DNA of 64,000 nucleotides from Phanerodontia chrysosporium (lineage: Eukaryota > Basidiomycota > Agaricomycetes > Polyporales > Phanerochaetaceae): NCBI GenBank assembly GCA_001910725.1, contig MJGA01000002.1:2469945-2533944 (forward strand). The letters are read 5' to 3'. Shown in pieces: positions 10,062 to 23,319 of the stretch (the first letter of the stretch is position 1; each line of letters starts with the position of its first letter). The position numbers were made by a program, and so were the translations under genes. Under the pieces are notes generated by a model. That model saw only the letters and a list, made by a program, of their open reading frames with translations, did no database searches and was not told the origin of the DNA.

Positions 10062-10400
10062 ATGTCCGAAGACGCATGTGGCGCCCTCTGCTTCGCCGTG
10101 CTCGGCGCATGCTTCGCAGGGATCTGCCAGGACTTCATCTCTCTACGTAGGCATTATCCTCATCCCGTATTTTCTACACTCAGTAAACCTCGAGCAGGAC
10201 ATGCCTGCGTTGAACGCACTGTTGCAGACCCGCAATGGTACTCCCGCGATGATACAGATGAAGATGACGACGATTCTCCAAGTGCTACGCCGTCTATTGC
10301 AGGCGAGCGTGCACCCCTCCTTGGTCGCACCCAGACAACGCAGCCAGTGCATGAACCACCAATGGTCGTAGCTCCGCCGGATATGGCCGGCTCGTCATGA
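10062..10400 (+). CDS. Small Cys- and Asp-rich hypothetical protein
   Basis: A 112-codon frame from ATG at 10062. The N-terminus (CGALCFAVLGACFAGICQDF) is hydrophobic with four cysteines. The middle is acidic (DDTDEDDDDSPS) and is followed by ERAPLLGRTQT and a short Pro-rich end. Small proteins with a Cys-rich head and a PLL-type motif are frequent in mushrooms, but I cannot name a family. A GTAGGC...CAG segment at about 10147-10183 could be an intron of 37 nt; it is unusually short and would change frame, so I left it in. Confidence 0.42.
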   Translation: MSEDACGALCFAVLGACFAGICQDFISLRRHYPHPVFSTLSKPRAGHACVERTVADPQWYSRDDTDEDDDDSPSATPSIAGERAPLLGRTQTTQPVHEPPMVVAPPDMAGSS

Positions 10401-10593
10401 ATCTAGACCGTGTCCCCCAATCGACGAGCAATCAACGTTGGATGTGCGCTGTTCCAGTGTATGTTTACTGGGACGTGGCGTCGATACAGGTGCATCTATG
10501 ATGCATTTGAACGGGACTCTAGTTCTTACTGCTTTGAGTGTAAATTGACTGGAACGATAGCGGCGAAAAAGTTGTATGAGGCAACTAAAGGGC

Positions 10594-12062
10594 TCAATTA
10601 AACTTCTCGTTGTTTAGGTCAACGAGCTCTTTGACTGCGCGTGCGATCTCCACTGCGCCCTATGAAGGGCGACATTTAACAGTGTTTGTGTGTGACTGAA
10701 GAACGATGGCATACCGGCGTGTCAGAGTGGCAGCAAATTGAGACTTCCTTCACTCCGGGCGCGAGAGGAAGGTGACCAGCAATTGTAGTGATCTGGCCCT
10801 CGTTCAAGAGCTTAGCAACCTATAGGATGGTACTAGTCAGCACAGAATAGCATAGATAAGAACATAACACACCCGTTCACGAACAACAGATACCGGGACG
10901 GGGTCATGCTTCCTGACATATGAAGTAATGAGGACACCGCGCAGTCTTCATGAACATCAAACGCACTTCGTGATTAAAAGTGTACCCTCGGGGCTATAGT
11001 CAAGATCGGCGAACCATTCTTAGCATGATGGCGACATAAGCTCAAGAACACAAGCAGAGAATGCCAATAGAATCACCTGCAATGAATGGCACGCCTGCCT
11101 CCTCCGCGGCTTGTTGGTGGCAGGTTCCCGCGAGACCCATGTACGGGACGTTGAACGTCTTCGCGACGCCCATGACTGCGCGTGCGAGGCTCATGTCCCG
11201 CGCGAGCATACCATACACTGCACCATGAGGCTTAATCTGCGGGACATTTTCGGTGAGAATAGAGCACAAATGGACGCGAGGCGTACATGGTTCAACTGGA
11301 GACCGTGGCGTGTCAGGAAGCCGCAGAGTGCGCCGACCTGGTACACAAAGCATTGAGCGAGCTCTTCCTAAGGCAGGAAGTCAGCACACGCGCATACACC
11401 AGTATTTCGCTCTGCAACGTACCGGGTCCATAAGCATCTCCCGCCGGCCGAAGCCCTGGCGGTCTGGGAGCGATGGGTGGGCACCGATGCGCACTCCGTT
11501 TTCTTTCGCGAGGCGGACAGTCTTATCCATGACAGTAAAATCCCTATAAAGAGTCAAAAATCGCAATAAGACGTATGCAGGATGACATGCCACCCGGTAC
11601 GCCACTTACGACGCATGAAACCCGCAGGCTACATTGGCCAGATGGATGGTCTTCATGAGTTCCTCGTCATCTCCCTAGTGTCCACGGTCATTGCTGATCT
11701 GTATGTGGATCAATGACAGTTATACTCACGATTGTATATAGAGAAAAACCCTGAAAGAGTGTATCAATAAGTGCGTAGCAGGAGACGAGGGCACGGAGAG
11801 TAAGGATACGCGTCGGACCGATGTGTCGATGGTCACCGTGGAGGTGTACCACAGTGTAGCCTGAGACTTCCCCGAGCTCGAGCGATATTACCTTCACACC
11901 CGACAACGATGTCTACGTCACAGACCCTCGACACTGTACTACCTCGATTCGTCGTCCGCCTTTGCGTCTCGCTGGCAAGGAAAGGACGCGGAACAGGTTA
12001 CTCACCTCGCCCATGTCACAATTGACCGACGCTCGGATCCGTTCGAATGATGCTTTACCCAT
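10594..12062 (-). CDS. lamB: LamB/YcsF family protein (5-oxoprolinase subunit A-like)
   Basis: Ten exons can be joined with GT-AG junctions: 12062-12006, 11750-11730, 11674-11610, 11543-11423, 11367-11287, 11236-11077, 11018-10967, 10912-10873, 10819-10715, 10659-10594. The total is 768 nt, 255 aa, the usual family length. Family hallmarks are [57 protein letters not shown] and CCHSDTPGAVEIA. In bacteria PxpA works with PxpB/PxpC to open 5-oxoproline; Aspergillus lamB belongs to the lactam-utilisation locus. No PxpB/C partner is seen here. The start at 12062 fits the family; an in-frame ATG at 12152 would add 30 residues. Exon 2 is only 21 nt and follows a 255-nt intron, long for this genome. 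Confidence 0.93.
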
Positions 12063-13425
12063 GGTGTCGAGCGCAGACTTGGCATGGTTCCCTAGCGGGG
12101 GTGCCTTATATATCTGTTGGGACGCAGGGTCTTGCTGCGTCACGCGGGACATGAGACCTTATCTGCGGCAGAACGGAGGACGCTTGGGAACTTGGAGGCG
12201 CAACGGGAGCCCGGCACGTACTCATGACCTTCATATGTTTGTTACCGATACGTGCGTCGTCCTACCGGGCGTGTCTTTCTGTGGTATACTCCCTCTTTGA
12301 CGAAGACGGGCTGCAGCTACGCGACATGTCCGCACATTCCATTCGTAGGCTGCCTTCCTATGCGCAATGCATTGACATTACCCAGTGACGACTAGTCCTG
12401 CGTCTCACCCGCCTGTGGATGCTCCGCACCCTCCGATCCAGCAACGCATGCATACGCCTGCCAGAAGTCACTCTGGGAGAAGGAGTCGAAGGGGCGCTTC
12501 GTGCGGGATCTATGCTGTGTTGCACCATCGATGTTGAAACGTGATGTGAATGCATAGGATATAAATCTCACAGTGAGATGTCTTCAGACAACCGAGTCGC
12601 CTCCCAGTGGCAAGGAAAGCTAGCATTGACCGAATTTGTCGACGGATGAACAATCGACACAACAGCTTCAGAGTAAGTACCACAGCAGGCGCGCAGCGAA
12701 TATGAAGGCCGCGTTCGCCGCGCAGCATTGGTTGCTTCTGCGCGAAGTGCGGTGGATATCAGCACGTTCCCGCGAGTCGCCTTGTCTATTTACGCGGGGG
12801 AATCGTCATGCACTTCGCCAGATGATAGAGACTAGCTCAACTGAAGTCGCTCCCTAGTCCCGACAAACTGCCGAATCCACTATTCGGATGGCCGCATTCG
12901 ACTTCCGCTGGAGACTCACCAGCAGTGGAATGTCGGCCACCAGTGTGGGCAACTGGAGACGTCGAGAGGCGAACGAAGTACCTCGACCGACTTGTGCCAG
13001 AGATAGCCACTCCCGAAGGCGTGACAGCCACGACACGCCCGCGTGCTGCGTCGTCAATGCGGCGTGGCCGCAGTCGTGTAAGCGTTCATGATGGAACTTG
13101 GCTCGCAGGCGTATCCGAGTCTGCTGCCAGAGAGCGAAATGCTCCCGATCCTGGAGTAGTAGAGTAAAACTATTCCGCATGCGCAGGGTTACCCGAGAGA
13201 CTTACGCGTATGCTAATGTGGTGTACAGATCAAGCCTACGTGTGCCCTGGCTTGGTTGATAACTTAGCGCGAGTCAAGATATGATACCGTGTAGCAAGAA
13301 CGAGGCCTGGCGACAAATACGTACTCCGGAACCGGTAGCCGCCAAGTAGCGCCCGGTTGTGGGAGGCCTCTTATAGCGGGCTCGCCCCTTTCAACTGCGC
13401 TCGGTCTTGTCCCTCGACAATCGAT
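12063..13425. other. Intergenic region between divergent genes
   Basis: It lies between the 5' ends of lamB (minus) and the 13426 gene (plus), so it should hold both promoters. Short overlapping frames only; the least random is a plus frame at 12925-13167 (RLVPEIATPEGVTATTRP), with no recognised domain and no clear start. I do not call a gene. Confidence 0.45.
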
Positions 13426-15764
13426 ATGGACCTCAGACAACGCACTCACTCCAATCTCTCAGAATTGGAGAGCCTTTCCGACTCGGATTGGCTCGATATT
13501 GCTAGCAGCAGAGCGTCCGAGGACGGCGATTACGACAGCGATCGCGACGATGCCGAGGGACGACCATTCTCAAGACACTCGTTCAGCAGCCTCGCAAGCT
13601 CGAGCGACGAGGTTGTAGAGGGGTGGGAAGGGTTAATCGACGACAGTGCAGACGAAACTCCACTTCCGGGCACTGGCCAACCCACAGACTTTGTCGTCAC
13701 CACCGAGGACGGCGAGCACGAGGTCCGAGCGCCCTCCCCCGCTGGAGAGGACGATCCGGAGGACGAACGCGTCAAGGCCGCACTGGACCAGAGCATGATG
13801 AGCACGCTGAGCTCGTCGCGTTCCAACTCCTTGACCAACTCCGTGCAGGCCTCGATCGTCCACTCCACCCGCTCTCTGAGGTTGTCCTTTCCGGACCCCA
13901 CTACTTCCAGACTTGAGTCCTTGAACAACTCCTTTGAACAACTATCAGCCGAAGATGCTGACACCAACCCCTCAGATGAACCCTCTGCAACCTCAGAGGG
14001 AGCTGCGGACCTCACAGTATGCCCTCTAGTCGAAGCTGAGGACGAGGTCCAGACGTCCGTGCCCGAGCACACAGCTCACGCATTCACTTTGCCTGTCGAT
14101 ACCGCCTTCGATGTGGTGCTGTACGGGTCATCTCTCATGTCGAAGGCTACCTTCATCGATTCGCTCCTCGAGAAGTGGGCGCTCGGGTCGGGACTGATTG
14201 CCACCAAGAAGGTCTCGTACGAGCCGCGCACCACGGTGCACACGTTCAAGGGCTTCGAAGCCGGATGCGCTGTTGAGCGCATGGTCTCTGTCGTCGACAA
14301 GACGGGCCTTGATTCGGTAGGTGCATACCTCATTCACTCATTGACAGCCAATTCATCCTGCCCAGTTCAAAGCGGACAGTTCAACCACCGCGCGTTCTCT
14401 TGCAGTCGTATTTCTCCCTTCTTTCTCCGAAATCTCAATGCCAGACCACACCCTCTACCTTCCTGTTATGATGGCTTCCGTAGGCGAATACCTCGGAGCT
14501 ACGGACTACCTTCTCGAAGCCGAGCAGCAATGGGATGCTCAAGGAATCCCCTATTACAAGCTGACGAACTTCAGCCGACCCTCGTGCCCCATAGTCGAGC
14601 AAGAGGTCATCGATAACGCGACATGTGAAGACGTTCGTCATGCTCTACGTCGACTCTCCGCGCAGCCTGTCAGGAAGACTCTCCCTAAGGTTTCGGCGCA
14701 TGCTATCACAATGTATGTGATCCTCTCGGATCTCGCTGTGGCGTATTAGCTAATCGATCTCTAGCATGACCATCCTTTCGATGGTGCTCGCATACATCGT
14801 CAATGGCACCATGTCAACCCCGGATGCACGCCGCTTCGCCACTTCCGCTGTTGCCAACCCACTACTCAGCCTGCTACGCCCAGACCCGACAGTGATTAAC
14901 AAGTCTCTGCCGAGCCCCATCCTTGCTATCACTTCGTCTGGTTCGGCTCTCTCCCTGTCATCTATGAAGGATTTCGAGATGGCGGTATTCAAGCCTAGCA
15001 GTAATTCTCTGGACGTGGTCGCGGAGCCGACATCCTCCGACTCACAACCCACTGCTTCCACTTCCACTGCCTCTGTCGCCCCTGTCACTACTCCAAGCGT
15101 CGTCGACGGACCTGCCGAGTGCGAATGCGGATGTGGTCTCGTCACCTGGCCGGCGAAGACCCAGGCCACCGAGCTCATGCTGCGTCCCACCGGGTCCGGA
15201 CTTAGCGTCCTGACCAACACCGTCAACTCGATCTCCGTCGTCCCGTCCCACGTTCCCATGCCCAAGGGCAAGGGCAAGGGCAAAGTCATCAGCCAAGACA
15301 ACTCGCTGTACGCGCTGAGCACACGCATGGCCAACACGCTCACCGAGTACTTCGGCTCCTCGCCGCTCGCACAGGCCGTCGCGACGGACGTGCACGAGCT
15401 GCTCGCCGCCGTCGACGAGCTCGCGCAGGCGCTCAGCCGCACCGCCGCACTCGCGCTCGCGCACTCGAGGAGCGCACTCGCCATCGTCGCGGGCGAGCTC
15501 CAGCAGCGCAACCGCCGCGCGCAGGAGCGCGCACGCCAGATCCGCGCGGCCGGCGAGGGCTGGGTCGCCGGCCTCAAGGAGCACCTCCGCGCGCGCTCGC
15601 ACGCGGCCCGCGAGAACGCGCAGCGCCTCAAGCACCGCCTGGGCGACTCCCGCCGCGCGCGTGCGGCGCGCCGGGCGGAGCGTCGCTCTGCGCGGCAGCT
15701 GCGTCGTGCGGAGAGGCTCGAGAGGCGCGCCCAGAGGAAGGCGGAGAGGGCGGCTGCGGCCTAG
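13426..15764 (+). CDS. Hypothetical acidic protein with a basic coiled-coil tail
   Basis: Three exons: 13426-14316, 14366-14712, 14765-15764, 2238 nt, 745 aa; both junctions keep frame. The N-terminal 200 residues are acidic and Ser-rich (SDSDWLDI, EVVEGWEGLI). The centre (about residues 215-400) looks folded (DVVLYGSSL, PDHTLYLPVMMASVGEYLG, VMTILSMVLAYIVNG). The C-terminal 150 residues are an Ala/Arg/Glu-rich helix, very basic at the end. GC content of the last 400 nt is much higher than in the rest. I know the general type from Agaricomycetes but no function. Confidence 0.75.
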
Positions 15765-15999
15765 GGGCCTCGTCTCGCGTTTTAGCATTACCAGGTAGGT
15801 CGCTCTTCGCTCGTTCAGGACTATTTATCCGAGGCTCCCTGGGACCTTGCGCATCGCACCACGTGTAGTACATCCCCTTCCCCTCTTTTACGGCTGTCAC
15901 CCTGTACACAGGGCTCGCCGCACCCCACTGTAATAACTGTATGTATATAGGAAGCTCTAGGCAGAAAGCAAACGTCGTTATGTCCACACACTGTGCTCG

Positions 16000-17808
<1,809 letters not shown>

Positions 17809-18271
17809 TGTGGTAGCATGGCAAGTGGTGGACCGGACGGAAATTGTGGGAGGGCGTCACGAAGAGGGATTGCATGACATGCGCCGTGATGGGGGCGGGC
17901 CGCGGACACGAGGCCGCTGCAAGGCCGCTTCCCATCGCGGGAGAGGCTGAGTCTGGGGTTAGGGCAGGAACGCGAGGCATGAGCTCACCAACGCTGGCAC
18001 TGACAGCTGTCTCACTGGCCCATGCACGCTCCGAGGCCATCGACGCGCGGAACGTGCGCCACAAAGGGCCCTGATCTCGACCGCGCTTTGATCCGCCGGC
18101 TGCCGCTTCTGGAACAACGCGCCCGGCGCTCGCCGCTCGCGTGGCTTCCGGGCTGCGCACCGATGACTTCAGCTGCGCTCGCCCCCAAGGAGTCCCACTC
18201 CGCCCAGCACTGCCTGCCACGACTATCCACGACTCATCCCCCGTTGACCCCGCCTCCTCTTTCTCTCTCGT
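17809..18271. promoter_or_regulatory. Divergent intergenic region
   Basis: 463 bp between the start of the GH5 gene (minus) and the Gln-rich gene (plus); it must hold both promoters. Pyrimidine-rich stretches precede the 18272 start (about 18225-18270). No clear TATA is seen. Confidence 0.45.
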
Positions 18272-19538
18272 ATGTTCTCTCCGCGACAGTCCTCGCTTGG
18301 CTCCGCGCCCCCAGAGCTCTCCAACAACCCCTTCATCGACCACCCCTCGAACGCTCTCACACGATTCCCCGATATTAATGGCACCGATGCACCCGTAGGC
18401 ACAAGCCAGTTCACCTCCTGGCTCAACCGCGGCTCCTCATCGATAAGCCCCTCCTCGACCGGCTTTCCTGGTGCACAACCAAGTGGCTTTACAGGGGCCT
18501 TTGCCCAGCAGCAGCAGCTGCCGCAGCAGACGGGCTACCCCGCCAGCCCCGTCGGTGCCTTTCCCCAGCAGACTGGCTTCAACGGTGCCTACAGTGCCTC
18601 TCCGATACAGGCGCAGCCCACGGGCAGGCCTTTCCAGCCCTCGAGCTCGTTCGGCCAGCAGCTTGCCTCGCAGATCAACGGCGCGTACGCCGCGCCAGCA
18701 GTGCCACAGCAGCCGCAACAGCAGCAGTACTCCGGGTACCCGACCTCACCACAGTACGCGACCACGCCGCAATACGGCGCCGCGTACGGCTATCCGCAGC
18801 AGCAACCGCAACAGCAGCAGACCCAGTACCTCGCCGAGTTTGACCCGTATGCGCCCCAGCAGCAGCAGCAGCAGCAGCAGCAAGTGCCGGCACCGGCGCA
18901 GACACAGCAGTCGGCACCATTGCAGTCTGGATATCAAGCCCCTCATCCTCGCGACTATGTGAGAACCAACAAACGCGAGCTCGAGTCTTGGGATCCGTAT
19001 GCGTGGAAGCAAGTATGTCGTGGCCGCGCTTTGTGTCTCCTGCATTGTGCTCACACGTACGACTAGGTCATGAACTGCTTCGATGCTCTCAAGGATGCGT
19101 GGGCAAATCGCAAAAAGGAGATCGAGGCACGGATGAATGTTCTGAGTTCCCAGGGGCTCTTCGGCGGTGGTGGCGGTTATGGCGGCTACGGGTATAATCA
19201 GTATGGCCAGTACGGCCAGCAGCAGTTCGGCCAAGCTCAGGAGTACTCGCGTCTGGAGCAGGTGAGTAACCGTGTGCGCGCGCCGGGGCTAGACTCACTC
19301 GCGCTACAGCTCGCCAAGCAGGCGGACTCGAACGTCGGTACGTAGGGTTTTGACTTGACCCGCCGGGGCCTGGGCTTACGACGGTCTGTTAGATACGGCC
19401 GTTGCGGCCAAGTTCCAGATGGAAGAGGCCCACACTGGCTACCGTCAGTCTGGAGATTTGGCGTCAAAGAAACGCGTCCGGGAGGCCATCAATGCCGCCC
19501 TGAGCAACCTCCCCGACTGGCCTCCTCAGAGCTTCTGA
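18272..19538 (+). CDS. Gln/Tyr-rich low-complexity protein, hypothetical
   Basis: Four exons: 18272-19012, 19067-19261, 19310-19337 (28 nt), 19393-19538, 1110 nt, 369 aa. It begins with SNNPFIDHPSNAL (an NPF motif, as in endocytic EH-domain ligands), then about 180 residues rich in Gln, Pro, Tyr and Gly with a CAG-type Gln run at about 18856-18883. The C-terminal third looks ordered: RELESWDPYAWKQ, FDALKDAWANRKKEIEARM, then AAKFQMEEAHTGYRQSGD and ALSNLPDWPPQSF. The low-complexity part resembles prion-like or scaffold proteins. Function is unknown. Confidence 0.78.
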
Positions 19539-20080
19539 GCGACGCCGTCTGTAACGATGGATTTGCACGAACCCGAGGCTACCCTCGTATGTTTTTTTTT
19601 CTCGCTGTTGTTGTAGTTGTCTAGATTAGCTACCGCGCCGGATCTGTATAATAGCATGTTGTATGTAGGACAGAGGCAGAGGATTGTACCAGCATGTTCT
19701 CCGAATGCAGATGTTAGCTCCATTGTTGCCATGGTTTCGAGCGCAAAGAATTTGTCAGATGAGCTAGGAACTGCCATTTCAGGGTTATTTTCTGTTCCAG
19801 TTACAAGTCGAGGACTTATCGCTGTCAATTGTCCAGAAACCGCCTCAGAGCAACCGCTCGACTCGCTCTCACTTACCTTCACCCTCCCATCTGGGCACCT
19901 TGCTTCGACTCTCCTCTGTCGCATAGACTGCTGCACGAACTGTTTACGCTCTTTTACGTCTGGTGTTGAGACTGGCTTTCTCGCAGTGTCGTTTCCTCTC
20001 GATATCCTCGGCCTTGTTTAACATCCAACCCACTCGTCTTTCAACTGTTGTATCACAAGATCCCCTGGAACGAACTCGCG

Positions 20081-22835
20081 ATGTCCTACGTTGACCACCC
20101 CATCTCCCCACAGTCCCCTGCAACCATGTCTTCCCCCCGACGTCTCACGAATAGGAATACGAACCGGTACAGCGTCACCGCCCTGTTCTCCATGGCGGCG
20201 GAACAGGATGTTGAAGTGGAAGATGAGTTGGGCCGAGGTGAATGCCGACGCCCTTCCCTCCGTAGTCTCGCTTGTTGACCGCTTTACAAAGCCCAAAAGC
20301 GTTTACGAGAACTCAAGTCGCGTATCTCTGCGCAGTCCAAGCGCAACTTCGTACTTGAGCGTGACGTCCGCTTCCTGGATTCCCGGATAGGCCTCCTTAT
20401 CCAGAACCGCATGGCGCTTGACGAGGTGAGCCCCTTCCCGTGCTCTATGAAACCTTGCAATTCTCATAGCGCTGCAGCAACACGAGGTCGAAAAACATCT
20501 AGAGGAGGTCGACCCGACCGAGGGCCACTTCCCCGATGACCGAAAAATGCAGCAGTACTCCAACCTGTTCTTCCTCCTGCAGTCCGAACCGCGACACATA
20601 GCCTCCCTCTGCCGTCTCGTCAGTCTCTCTGAGATTGACACCCTGCTGCAAACGGTCATGTTCACACTCTACGGAAACCAATACGAGAGCCGAGAAGAGC
20701 ACCTGCTCCTCACCATGTTCCAGTCCGTGCTATCCTCGCAGTTCGAGACCGCGACGGAGTTCGGGTCCCTCCTGCGCGCCAACACGCCGGTCTCGCGAAT
20801 GATGACCACATACACCCGGCGGGGCCCGGTCAGAGCTACCTCAAGAGCGTGCTTGCAGAGCGCATCAACAGCCTCATCGAGCACAAGGACCTGAACCTCG
20901 AGATCAACCCGGTCAAGGTGTACGAGCAAATGGTCATCCAGATCGAGGAGGAGACGGGCACGCTCCCGCCGAACCTGCCGCGCGGCGTGCCGCCCGAGGT
21001 CGCCTCCGAGAACAGCGACGTGCAGGCGATCATCGCACCGCGCCTGACGATGCTCATGGAGATCGCGAACAGCTTCCTCGTCACCATCATCGAGAGCATG
21101 GAGAGCGTGCCGTACGGCATCCGCTGGATATGCAAGCAGATCCGCAGCCTCACACGGGTACGTCCCCGGCCCTGCTTTCGCTGGCGTTGTGTATCCTAGA
21201 GACTGACGCCGAGCAGCGAAAATACCCCGACGCGACCGACTACGCTATATGCTCCCTAATTGGCGGCTTCTTCTTCCTGCGCTTCATTAATCCGGCGATC
21301 GTCACGCCGCAGGCGTACATGCTTGTCGACGGCGTGCCCGCCAAGTTCCCGCGGCGGACGCTCACGCTGGTAAATACGGCGGGTCTTGGTTCGGCTGTGA
21401 GACTTGGCTGACACCTCACGCAGATTGCCAAGATGTTGCAGAATCTGGCGAACAAGCCGTCGTATGCCAAGGAGGCGTACATGATCACCCTCAATCCGTT
21501 CGTGGAGAACAACAAGGCGCGCATCAACCAGTTCTTGAACAACCTGTGCGAGGTGCCTGACTTCTATGATACGCTGGAGGTGAGTTATGGAGGCCTTGCC
21601 GAGATTTCTGTCTGACTTGCGCTAGATGGACCAATATATGGCTCTGTCGAAGAAGGATCTGGTGATACACATCACATTGAATGAGTTGTACAACACTCAT
21701 TCTCTTATCCTGCAACACATCGAAGTTCTGGTCAGTCTCCCTGAAGATGTGTCGTAATTTGCGTCTAGTTGACATGTTTTCATAGGCCCCAAATGACAAG
21801 CAGCACCTGCGAATCCTTATGGATGAGTTGGGGCCTGCACCAGCGCAAGTGCCCCGCAAGGAGAATCGGACAATTGAGCTTCAATTGTATAGCCGATGGG
21901 AAACACCAATCCAAGATATCCAGAGTGCGCTCATGGACTCGGTCTCATCAGCCGAGATGCTTTACATGGAGACGAAGTCGATCTTCGTGCAACTCATCCG
22001 TAGTCTCCCGCATGTAGCAGACAAACGACCATATAACTTGTCGGCCATTGCGGAACGAGCGGCGACGACGAAGGACGCGACACTCGTACGGAAGGGCATC
22101 AAGGTCAAAGAGATGCTCCGGGAGCTCGAGGAGCAGAAGATTGTGGACCGCTCGGATGGCTACCGGCTCATGCAGGAGGAGGTCGCACAGGAGCTCATTC
22201 ACCTCGGCAACCTCCGCGAGAAGGTCCTGGCGGAGACCAAGTCGCTCGACGCAGTGTACAAGACCATCTGCGACCACAACAACTACCTCCGCGGGCAACT
22301 CGAGCAGTACAAGGCGTACCTGCAGAATGTGCGGCTCACGGCGTCGAAAGACAAGGGCGCAACGACCGGCGTCGGCGTCGTCACCGTCGGTGGGAAGGAG
22401 AAGAAGCCTGCGAAACCGCAGGTCCTGGGCCCGTACCGCTTCACACATGCGCAGCTGGAGAAGGAGGGTATTATCGTAGAGAGCAACGTCCCTGATAATC
22501 GGTGCGTCGCTCGGCAGCGTCTTCGGCAACTGTGACCCTGATGATGCCGTACAGGCGGCCGAATATCTATTTCAACATCACGTCTCCTACGCCCGGCACG
22601 TTCATCATTGCGCTGCATTACAAGGGCAGAGAGAAGGCAATCCTCGAAATGGATCTTAATATTGACGATCTGCTGGAGAAGGTACGGCACTTCCTCACGA
22701 CTATACGAGGGTCGTTGCTGATATCCTTTGACTCTGTAGCAAAAGGACAATAAGCATCTTCTGGATCTGGAATATGTGCAGCTCAACGTGCCTAAGGTAC
22801 TGGGCCTGCTGAACAAGGTTTTCACTAAGCGATGA
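20081..22835 (+). CDS. gap1: IQGAP/Gap1-type Ras GTPase-activating protein, with one apparent 1-nt deletion
   Basis: Nine exons: 20081-20237, 20292-20425, 20478-21157, 21217-21369, 21424-21579, 21626-21730, 21786-22501, 22555-22681, 22740-22835. The RasGAP domain shows the [13 protein letters not shown] block at about 21270-21320, and the RasGAP_C domain follows ([43 protein letters not shown] at the end). This layout matches fission yeast Gap1/Sar1 and the C-terminal half of IQGAPs; no calponin or IQ repeats are present. It should speed GTP hydrolysis by Ras. Exon 3 is 680 nt while both flanking junctions are phase 0, so one base is missing; the shift is at about 20815-20826 in a GGGGCCCGG run. 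Restored length would be 774 aa. Confidence 0.92.
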
Positions 22836-23319
22836 CTTGACCCCCTGCCTTATACTGTCTGCGCGCTGGCTTTCATTCGTTCTCTCGCCTGGTCAGTCTT
22901 TTTCACGGTCTCGTTTTGTTTCTTCCCGTTACGCGTCCAGCTGTCTTCACGTCCAAGAGCTATTTATCCCTCTTCATTTTCGCGGTCGCTGAGTTATCAG
23001 GATGTATTATCTTATGTCTGTCTCGGAGTATAGTGTTGTTATTCCTCTCTCGCTATATACCTTAGCAAATACCGAAATGATACCAGCGTGGTAATTCCTT
23101 CCCTGGAGTGAGACAGAGCTTGCTGCGTGAACTGCCTCATGCCGAGCGCAGCCATGGCTCGGGCGCGTGTATGAGATAAACCCTAACCCCAGCCGCGGCG
23201 TAGTAAAGCCTCCCGACCTGAAACAAGCCTTCCCACCTCCCGCCTTTTCCATCCACTCCGTCTTTCATTTTCTTCTTTCATGTCAGGAGCGTAGCAGCCC
23301 TGCCCTTTTGCTTTCCACG
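22836..23319. other. Intergenic, tandem genes
   Basis: 484 bp holding the 3' end of the Ras GAP gene and the promoter of the protease gene. A pyrimidine-rich stretch lies at 23220-23285, just before the next start. No other gene seen. Confidence 0.5.
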